Assembly (NCBI GenBank): GCA_016721825.1
Contig: JADKHI010000001.1
Location: forward strand, 558,001 to 622,000
Reading direction: 5' to 3'
Source: Flavobacteriales bacterium
Lineage (GTDB): Bacteria; Bacteroidota; Bacteroidia; Flavobacteriales_F; PHOS-HE28
DNA: 64,000 nt
Made by a program: the position numbers and the translations under genes. Of this stretch, positions 58,482-64,000 are shown piece after piece; within the stretch, counting starts at the first letter, position 1; each line of letters opens with the position of its first letter. The notes under the pieces are model-generated. The model ran no database searches. It saw only the letters and a list, made by a program, of their open reading frames with translations, and was not told the origin of the DNA.

Positions 58482-60620
58482 ATGAACGGCCTACTGCACA
58501 CCCACAGCCATCTGCTGCTTCGCCGCATGGCACTGCTCGCTCTTGCCACGCTCGTTGCTGTATTGCCCACGTTGGCCCAGAGCCCCGGCAAGCGCGTGCT
58601 GACGCCGCAGGACCTGTGGGCCATGAAGCGGCTGAGCAACGTGGAGCTATCGCCGGACGGATGCACGGCGGCCTTCGTGGTGCAGGAATGGAACGTGGAC
58701 AAGAACAAGCCCACGGCCAACATCTGGCTGGTGCCCGTGGCCGGCGGCGAACCCCGCAAACTGACAACGGCGCAGGCCAGCGACGGCGCGCCGACCTGGA
58801 GCCCGGACGGCAGCCGCATCGCCTTCGTGAGCAAACGCGGGGAGGACAAGGTGGCCGGCCTGTATGTGATCCGCACCGATGGCGGCGAAGCGGAGAAGGT
58901 GCTGGAACTGCCCTTCGCGCTGAGCCACCCGCGCTGGATGCCGGACGGGCAGCACGTGATCGTGGCCACCACCTGCATGCCGCTGCTGGTGGGGAACTGG
59001 AGCAAGGAGAACACGGCCGCTATGGAGAAGGAGGTGAAACGCCGCAGCGAGACGAAGATGACGGCCAAGGTGACCGAGGACCGCATGTACCGCTACTTCG
59101 ACCACTGGATCACGGACAGCCTAGCGAGCCGACTGCTGCTGGTGAACACCGCCACCAAGGCCTTCACCGACCTGACCCCGGGCTGGGACCGCCTGTTCCA
59201 GAACAGCGGCACGGTGGACTTCGACCTGGCGCCGGATGGCGCGCACGTGGCCCTGGTGCTGAACACCACACCGCCGCCGTACAGCGGCTTTCTCAACAAC
59301 GATGTGCACCTGGTGCCGACCGATGGCTCGGGCACCTTGCGCAACCTGACCGCGGACAACGCCGGGGATGACAGCGGGCCCATCTTCGCCCCGGACGGCC
59401 GCAGCCTCGTGTTCACACGGCACACGATCCCCTATGGCTGCGGGGAAGTGGGCAAGTTGTGGCGCTGCGCGGTGGCCACGGGCACCAACACCCCGCTCAC
59501 CGAAGCGATCGACCTCACCATTTCCAATGTGGAGTTCGCGGCGGACGGTGCGTTGTGGTTCACGGCGGAGGACAAGGGCGTGGTGCCGGTATTCAAGCTG
59601 AAGGCCGATGGTACGGGGCTCACCGCCGTGCACACCGCAGGCACCAACAGTGACCTGAGCTTGAAGGGCGGTCGCATGGTGTTTCTGAACGACAACACAA
59701 GCAGGCCGAGCGAGCTTTTCACGCTGGACCCCAAGAGCGGTGCGGTGCGCCAGTTGACCCACTTCAACCAGCCGCTGCTGGACCAACTGGACCTGGGCAC
59801 GGTGGAGAGCTATTGGTTCGATGGTGCCGCGGGAGCCAAGGTGCAGGGCTGGCTGATATTGCCCCCCGGCTTCGATGCGGCGAAGAGCTACCCGCTGGTG
59901 CAGCTGATGCACGGCGGTCCGCACACCATGGTGCGCGACAGCTGGAGCTACCGGTGGAACGCGCACGCCTTTGCCGCCCCCGGCTATGTGGTGACGTGGG
60001 TGAACCGCCACGGCAGCACCGGCTTCGGCCAGCAGTTCGGGCAGAGCATCCTGAACGAATGGGGCGAGAAACCTTTGGATGACATTCTGCGCAGCACGGA
60101 CCACCTGCTGGCCCGCTTTCCGAACATCGACGGGAAGCGCATCGCTGCGGCGGGTGGCAGCTACGGCGGCTACATGGCGGCCTGGGCCGAAGGGCATACG
60201 GACCGCTTCGCGTGCATCATCGACCACGCGGGCGTGAACGACTTCATCACCCAGTTCGGTGCCGACGTTACCGCCTACGGCTTCACGCAGGTGCTGGGCG
60301 GCACACCGTGGAACAACCCCGAGGGCATGCAGAAGAACAACCCCGTGACGTACGCGAAGAACTTCAAGACGCCGATGCTGATCCTGCACGGTGAACTGGA
60401 CTACCGCGTGCCCTACGTGAACGGCACCGCGCTCTACGCGATCCTGCAGTCCATGGGCGTGCCCTCGCGCCTGGTGATCTACCCCAACGAGAACCACTGG
60501 ATCCTGAGCCCGCAGAATTCCATCCATTGGAACTGGGAGGTGCAGAGCTGGCTGTCGCGCTACATCGGTGGAACGCCGACCTTGATGAAGCCGGTCTTTG
60601 AGAGTGGTGATGCGAAGTGA
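58482..60620 (+). CDS. Exported S9-family prolyl oligopeptidase-like peptidase
   Basis: A 712-residue serine peptidase with an N-terminal signal region ending near PTLAQ. The first ~450 residues form a WD40/PD40-type propeller (LSPDGCTAAF, WSPDGSRIAF, FAPDGRSLVF). The alpha/beta-hydrolase follows with the triad Ser560 (GGSYGGY), Asp640 (GELDYRVP) and His672 (NENHW). Likely a periplasmic dipeptidyl- or acylaminoacyl-peptidase acting on short peptides. ATG at 58482 or 58527 (MALLALATL) both give a signal peptide; the frame to 58422 is unlikely. Confidence 0.93.
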   Translation: MNGLLHTHSHLLLRRMALLALATLVAVLPTLAQSPGKRVLTPQDLWAMKRLSNVELSPDGCTAAFVVQEWNVDKNKPTANIWLVPVAGGEPRKLTTAQASDGAPTWSPDGSRIAFVSKRGEDKVAGLYVIRTDGGEAEKVLELPFALSHPRWMPDGQHVIVATTCMPLLVGNWSKENTAAMEKEVKRRSETKMTAKVTEDRMYRYFDHWITDSLASRLLLVNTATKAFTDLTPGWDRLFQNSGTVDFDLAPDGAHVALVLNTTPPPYSGFLNNDVHLVPTDGSGTLRNLTADNAGDDSGPIFAPDGRSLVFTRHTIPYGCGEVGKLWRCAVATGTNTPLTEAIDLTISNVEFAADGALWFTAEDKGVVPVFKLKADGTGLTAVHTAGTNSDLSLKGGRMVFLNDNTSRPSELFTLDPKSGAVRQLTHFNQPLLDQLDLGTVESYWFDGAAGAKVQGWLILPPGFDAAKSYPLVQLMHGGPHTMVRDSWSYRWNAHAFAAPGYVVTWVNRHGSTGFGQQFGQSILNEWGEKPLDDILRSTDHLLARFPNIDGKRIAAAGGSYGGYMAAWAEGHTDRFACIIDHAGVNDFITQFGADVTAYGFTQVLGGTPWNNPEGMQKNNPVTYAKNFKTPMLILHGELDYRVPYVNGTALYAILQSMGVPSRLVIYPNENHWILSPQNSIHWNWEVQSWLSRYIGGTPTLMKPVFESGDAK

Positions 60621-60648
60621 GGGGCGAACCACGAGAACACGGCCGCTG

Positions 60649-60720
60649 ATCCTGCGCGCCAGCGGCTTAGGAGATGGCCACGTCGGGCCAGGTGTGCTTG
60701 GATCACAGGTGCCCTCCTCT
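60649..60720 (+). repeat. Dispersed intergenic repeat family 2, copy c
   Basis: Begins ATCCTGCGCGCCAGCGGC, then AGGAGATGGCCACGTCG and GATCAC, matching the order in copy 60855 with extra changes. Confidence 0.6.
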
Positions 60721-60854
60721 CCATGACGAACTAACACTTGCCGTCGTCGCGAAGGGGGCCAAACGGTTCAACCGGTAATAGGACGCCCCCCGAAGCGATC
60801 GCTTGGGCCGCCGGCGCACGGACCATAACACGTCCATTCAACCTGCCCATTCAC

Positions 60855-60945
60855 TCCTGCTCGCCAGCGGCCCAAGAGATCGCCACGTCGAAGTGGCCTT
60901 CTGTGATCACGAGGACTCCTCGCGAACCCGGGTCCTGGTTCTTCA
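60855..60945 (+). repeat. Dispersed intergenic repeat family 2, copy d (reference copy)
   Basis: Order of blocks: TCCTGCTCGCCAGCGGCCCA, GCCACGTCGAAGTGGC (a GCCAC/GTGGC palindrome at 60882-60897), GATCAC, GAGGACTCCTC (palindrome at 60911-60921), GCGAACCCGGGTCCTGG. The two nested palindromes suggest a structured, possibly mobilisable or RNA-forming element. Confidence 0.65.
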
Positions 60946-60960
60946 GCCCCAAGCAGAACA

Positions 60961-60982
60961 CCCCGGTCCTTGCGGACCGGGG
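60961..60982. terminator. Hairpin downstream of the MBL-rhodanese gene
   Basis: Arms CCCCGGTCC and GGACCGGGG around a four-base loop, 26 bp past the stop of the minus-strand gene. It also lies downstream of the plus-strand peptidase, so it may serve both. No T run. Confidence 0.55.
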
Positions 60983-61007
60983 CGCTGCATCGTCCACACC
61001 GGAGCAC

Positions 61008-62420
61008 CTATAGAAGTGTGGTCGGGCAAACGTATTCGGTGCGCGGCACATCGGTGGCCTTGATGGCGCCGAAGCCGCCTTCCACGTCGACGAAGTTGTC
61101 CCAGCCGCGCTGTTTCAGGATGCTGGCGGCGATCATGCTGCGGTAGCCGCCGGCGCAGTGCAAGATGAAGGGGCGCTCCTTGGGGAACTGGGCGAGCTGC
61201 TCGCTGATGCGGTTCAGCGGTACGTTGACGGCACCTTCCACATGCTCGCTGTCGAACTCGCTCTTCTTGCGCACATCGAACACGAGCGGCTTGGTGGCGT
61301 AGCGCTTCGCGAACTCATCGGCAGTGATGCGCGACACGGTGTCGACTTCCTTGCCTGCGGCCTTCCATGCTTCGAAGCCGCCTTCCAGGTAGCCGATGGC
61401 GTTGTCGTAGCCCACGCGGCTCAGGCGGATGATGCTCTCCTCCTCCTTGCCGGGTTCGGTGACCAGCAGGATGGTCTGCTTGATGTCGGGGATCATCTCC
61501 CCCACCCACATCGCGAAGTTGCTATCGAGCCCGATGCTGACGCTGTTGGGAATGAAGCCTTGGGCGAACACCGCTGCAGGTCGCGTATCCAACACCAACG
61601 GCCGCTCCTCGTTGGCCACCACTTCGAAGGCGTGTACGTTAAGGGCCCGCTTGCCGCGCGCCAGCACGGTGTCCAGCGGCTCGTAGCCCTGGATGTTCAT
61701 CAGTACGTTCTTGGGGAAGTAGCCGGGGGGCGGCGTAAGGCCGCTGAGCAGCACCTTCTTGAACTCTTCCTTCGTGAGCTTGGGGTCCAGCGCGTAGTTC
61801 ACTTCCTTCTGGTGGCCGAGCGTATCGGTGGTCTCCTTGCTCATGTTCTTGCCGCAGGCGCTGCCGGCCCCGTGGTTCGGGTACACGATCAGGTCGTCGC
61901 TCAGCGGCATGATCTTGTTGCGCAGCGAATCATAGAGGTATCCGGCGAGTATGTCCTCCGTTAGCTCCGCTATCACGTGCTGCGCCAGGTCCGGGCGCCC
62001 CACATCGCCAATGAAGAGCGTGTCACCCGTGATGATGCCGTGCTCCTTGCCATTCTCGTCGATCACCAGGTAGGTGGTGCTCTCCATGGTGTGGCCCGGA
62101 GTGTGGATCGCCTTCACTTTGGCCTTGCCCACTTGGAACAATTCACCGTCGGTGGCCACATGCGCTGGGAAGCCGGGCTTGGCGGTGGGCCCATACACGA
62201 TGGTGGCACCGGTCTTCTTCGCCAGGTCCAGGTGCCCGCTCACGAAGTCCGCATGGAAGTGCGTTTCGAAGACGTACTTGATCTTCGCGTTCTCGGCAGT
62301 AGCGCGATCGATGTAGGGCTGCACTTCGCGCAGCGGATCGAAGATGGCCGCTTCGCCGTTGCTCTCCAAGTAGTACGCTGCGTGGGCGATGCAGCCGGTG
62401 TAGATCTGTTTGATGTTCAT
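61008..62420 (-). CDS. MBL-fold hydrolase fused to two rhodanese domains (persulfide dioxygenase-like)
   Basis: A 470-residue protein. N-terminal metallo-beta-lactamase domain (about 1-250) with the metal motif THFHADFVSGH (His54, His56, Asp58), TPGHT and GDTLFIGDVGRPD, typical of the ETHE1/Blh-type group that oxidises glutathione persulfide. Two rhodanese domains follow: the first (about 265-355) lacks the catalytic Cys (it has LLVTEPG), the second (about 375-465) has Cys422 in LHCAGGYRS. Likely sulfide/persulfide handling in the cytoplasm. No partner genes nearby. Confidence 0.88.
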   Translation of the reverse strand: MNIKQIYTGCIAHAAYYLESNGEAAIFDPLREVQPYIDRATAENAKIKYVFETHFHADFVSGHLDLAKKTGATIVYGPTAKPGFPAHVATDGELFQVGKAKVKAIHTPGHTMESTTYLVIDENGKEHGIITGDTLFIGDVGRPDLAQHVIAELTEDILAGYLYDSLRNKIMPLSDDLIVYPNHGAGSACGKNMSKETTDTLGHQKEVNYALDPKLTKEEFKKVLLSGLTPPPGYFPKNVLMNIQGYEPLDTVLARGKRALNVHAFEVVANEERPLVLDTRPAAVFAQGFIPNSVSIGLDSNFAMWVGEMIPDIKQTILLVTEPGKEEESIIRLSRVGYDNAIGYLEGGFEAWKAAGKEVDTVSRITADEFAKRYATKPLVFDVRKKSEFDSEHVEGAVNVPLNRISEQLAQFPKERPFILHCAGGYRSMIAASILKQRGWDNFVDVEGGFGAIKATDVPRTEYVCPTTLL

Positions 62421-62769
62421 GGTCCGTGTGTTCTTTGGTTCGCCAGCAGCCTACCCGGCCTGGGATGTCCGCTAGGCACGCCACAAATGTCATCCGGCCC
62501 CATAGCCTCCGCAGTGATGATCGTCACCTTCGTCGCGAGGAGTGTTGACCTCGGCAAGAGCAGGGCTTTCTCCATCGAAGGCCACGAGCCTCGAGCCACG
62601 AGCTTCTTTTCGGCAGCGGAGCTTTCCTCAGTATCCGTGTTCATCCGTGTGCATCTGTGGTTAACCCTCCGCGAGCCTGCGAGCCATACCATAGCGCCTT
62701 GGCGCCTCTGTGTTCCATCGAGCAAGCGTCCAATGTCTGCCTGCGTGATCTTCTCATCTTCGTACCACG
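62421..62769. other. 349-bp intergenic region with repeat-like noncoding sequence
   Basis: No gene is supported. 62577-62629 is an inverted copy of words from repeat family 1. 62635-62665 contains an internally repetitive CCGTGTTCATCCGTGTGCAT-type string. The last bases before 62770 (CATCTTCG) resemble the upstream sequence of tgt and the ABC exporter. Confidence 0.55.
62577..62629 (-). repeat. Dispersed intergenic repeat family 1, inverted rearranged copy
   Basis: On the minus strand it reads AAAGCTCCGCTGCCG, then GAAGCTCGTGGC and AGGCTCGTGGCC: the same words as copies a-c but in a different order, on the opposite strand. Confidence 0.5.
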
Positions 62770-63486
62770 ATGGCCTCCACCCTCGCCGATCAACTTCTAC
62801 AACACGTGCTCTCGTTCAGCCTGAAGGGCGTGAAGCTGCCTTCGGACGTGGGCGTGCTGGACCCATTCAACGGCCCGAACGCGGAGGAAGTGCGTCGCAT
62901 CGTCACTGCTTTTCATCGGAAGTACTACAGCGACAACAAGACTCGCGTGTTGATGCTCGGCATCAACCCCGGCAGGCTTGGCGCGGGCAGCACGGGCCTT
63001 TCGTTCACCGACACCAAGCGCTGCGAAAGCGACCTCGGCATTCCGGTACAGGGTCTGCGCACCCACGAGCCCAGCAGCGATTTCTTCTACCGCATGATCC
63101 GTGCAGCCGGTGGACCGGAAGCCTTCTACAGCAACGTGTACGTGCACGCCATCTGCCCGCTCGGCTTCGTGAAGGAACAGCCCAAGGGCACAGCGGTGAA
63201 CCTGAACTACTACGACGACAAGGTGCTTGAAAAGGCCGTCACACCTTTCGTGGAACACTGGCTGCGGACGCTGGTGAACTGCGGCATGCGCACCGATCTC
63301 GTCTACTGCATCGGCACCGGCAAGAACGCGGCCTACTTCAGCAAGCTGAACGAGCGGCTCGGCCTCTTCGACCGGATCATCGCTCTGGAGCACCCCCGCT
63401 ACGTGATGCAGTACAAGGCGAAGCAGGTGGATGCGTACATCGCTCGATACCTTGCCGCACTTGTTGAGTCACGGTTCCCTGGTTGA
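62770..63486 (+). CDS. SMUG2/DUF4918-like uracil-DNA glycosylase superfamily protein
   Basis: A 238-residue protein of the uracil-DNA glycosylase superfamily. Seen: the first active-site motif MLGINPGRLGAG, a later VYCIGTGKNAAYF stretch, and the second motif LEHPRYVMQY (Hx-type loop). This matches the DUF4918 group, whose Pedobacter member was described as SMUG2 (family knowledge). Expected role is removal of uracil or other deaminated bases from DNA. Start at 62770 gives the family-typical N-terminus. Stands alone between an intergenic repeat region and the next secreted enzyme. Confidence 0.82.
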   Translation: MASTLADQLLQHVLSFSLKGVKLPSDVGVLDPFNGPNAEEVRRIVTAFHRKYYSDNKTRVLMLGINPGRLGAGSTGLSFTDTKRCESDLGIPVQGLRTHEPSSDFFYRMIRAAGGPEAFYSNVYVHAICPLGFVKEQPKGTAVNLNYYDDKVLEKAVTPFVEHWLRTLVNCGMRTDLVYCIGTGKNAAYFSKLNERLGLFDRIIALEHPRYVMQYKAKQVDAYIARYLAALVESRFPG

Positions 63487-63546
63487 ACAAGTGGGACACC
63501 CGGTCGTTAGCTAATAGCCCCTCACCATCAACGCTACCCCCTTCCC

Positions 63547-64000
63547 ATGCCTTCCCTACGCGCCCACCTCCTCCTCTTCGTTACGCTCTGCCTCGGCAGC
63601 CATGCTCCCGTTCATGCCTGCACCCGCGTGGTGTACCAAGGCCCCAACAGCACCGTGATCACGGCCCGGAGCATGGATTGGAAAGAGGAGATCCCGGCCA
63701 ACCTGTGGGCGTTGCCACGGGGCATGCAGCGCAGCGGGTCGGTGGGTCCCAACTCCATCGCGTGGACAGCGAAGTATGGCAGCGTCGTCACCAGTTCCTG
63801 GGACATCGCCAGTTCCGACGGCATGAACGAAAAGGGGTTGGTGGCCAACATGCTCTGGCTGGTGGAATCGGAGTACGAGTCCTTCGACCCCCAGGGTTCC
63901 CGCAAAGGCCTCAGCATCTCCCTCTGGGCGCAATACCTGCTGGACAACTTCGCCACCGTGGCCGAAGCGGTCACTGAGCTTCGAAAGGAATCGTTCACCG
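63547..64000 (+). CDS. Choloylglycine hydrolase/penicillin acylase-like Ntn hydrolase, cut by window end
   Basis: The frame starts at 63547 and runs off the window without a stop; 151 codons are visible (family length is usually 330-360). Signal peptide residues 1-24 end in HA, and the next residue is Cys25 (HACTRVVY), the position of the catalytic N-terminal nucleophile exposed by signal cleavage. TARSMDW and SDGMNEKGLVANMLW match the linear amide C-N hydrolase family. It would act outside the cytoplasm on amides such as bile-salt conjugates, penicillin V or acyl-homoserine lactones; substrate not assignable. Confidence 0.85.
   Translation, partial: MPSLRAHLLLFVTLCLGSHAPVHACTRVVYQGPNSTVITARSMDWKEEIPANLWALPRGMQRSGSVGPNSIAWTAKYGSVVTSSWDIASSDGMNEKGLVANMLWLVESEYESFDPQGSRKGLSISLWAQYLLDNFATVAEAVTELRKESFT

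Larger units (their letters stand above)
60621..61007. other. 387-bp convergent intergenic region with two repeat copies and a terminator hairpin
   Basis: No gene is supported. It holds two copies of repeat family 2 (60649-60720, 60855-60945) and a strong hairpin at 60961-60982 close to the end of the MBL-rhodanese gene. Confidence 0.7.

Overview
The window looks like a chromosomal piece of a GC-rich Bacteroidota, probably Flavobacteriales-like. The evidence is seven secreted proteins with type IX secretion (T9SS) C-terminal sorting domains, a DUF3822-rsmD-coaD operon, a SMUG2/DUF4918 glycosylase, a SusC-style TonB receptor with a carboxypeptidase-like N-terminal domain, and TAnnTTTG-type -7 promoter boxes close to start codons. 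No tRNA, rRNA, CRISPR array or transposase was seen. GC content was judged by eye and not computed. || Layout. 0-5.5 kb: a TonB-dependent receptor with a small His/Cys-rich partner (putative metal uptake), a small secreted protein, and a T9SS beta-propeller protein coupled to 6-phosphofructokinase. 5.5-19.7 kb: two giant minus-strand T9SS-exported proteins. Each has an N-terminal FN3 plus C25/gingipain-like module and long Cys-rich tandem repeats. The first has 31 near-identical 123-bp units and a 2-bp frameshift; the second has diverged 117-bp units. 20-31.2 kb: a compact hybrid NRPS-PKS cluster, A-PCP-KS-AT-ACP-aminotransferase then C-A-PCP-TE, followed directly by its Sfp-type phosphopantetheinyl transferase. 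31-45 kb: housekeeping genes (RecD-like helicase, DUF3822, rsmD, coaD, TlpA-like thioredoxin, Nudix, pyrE, SRPBCC protein, MsbA-like ABC exporter, rsmG, ECF sigma factor, GT2, tgt, LptF/G permease). 45.4-49.6 kb: an arsenic operon (arsR, arsM, a second methyltransferase, an arsC-like phosphatase, acr3, DinB). 49.8-58.4 kb: more T9SS cargo and hypothetical genes, separated by dispersed intergenic repeats. 58.4-64 kb: an S9 peptidase, an MBL-rhodanese fusion, a SMUG2-like glycosylase, and the start of a secreted choloylglycine-hydrolase-like enzyme cut by the window end. || How the parts work together. The NRPS-PKS cluster is self-contained: the PPTase can activate its three carrier domains. The domain order predicts aminoacyl - (malonate-derived beta-keto converted to beta-amino) - aminoacyl, released by the thioesterase. 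The arsenic operon combines sensing, arsenate reduction, efflux and methylation. The giant proteins and the other CTD proteins depend on T9SS machinery encoded elsewhere. Most informative observations: the homogenised repeat array with its frameshift, the pseudo-protease-like heads of the giant proteins, the beta-amino-acid-forming assembly line, the metal-uptake pair, near-leaderless promoter geometry, and two families of dispersed intergenic repeats.
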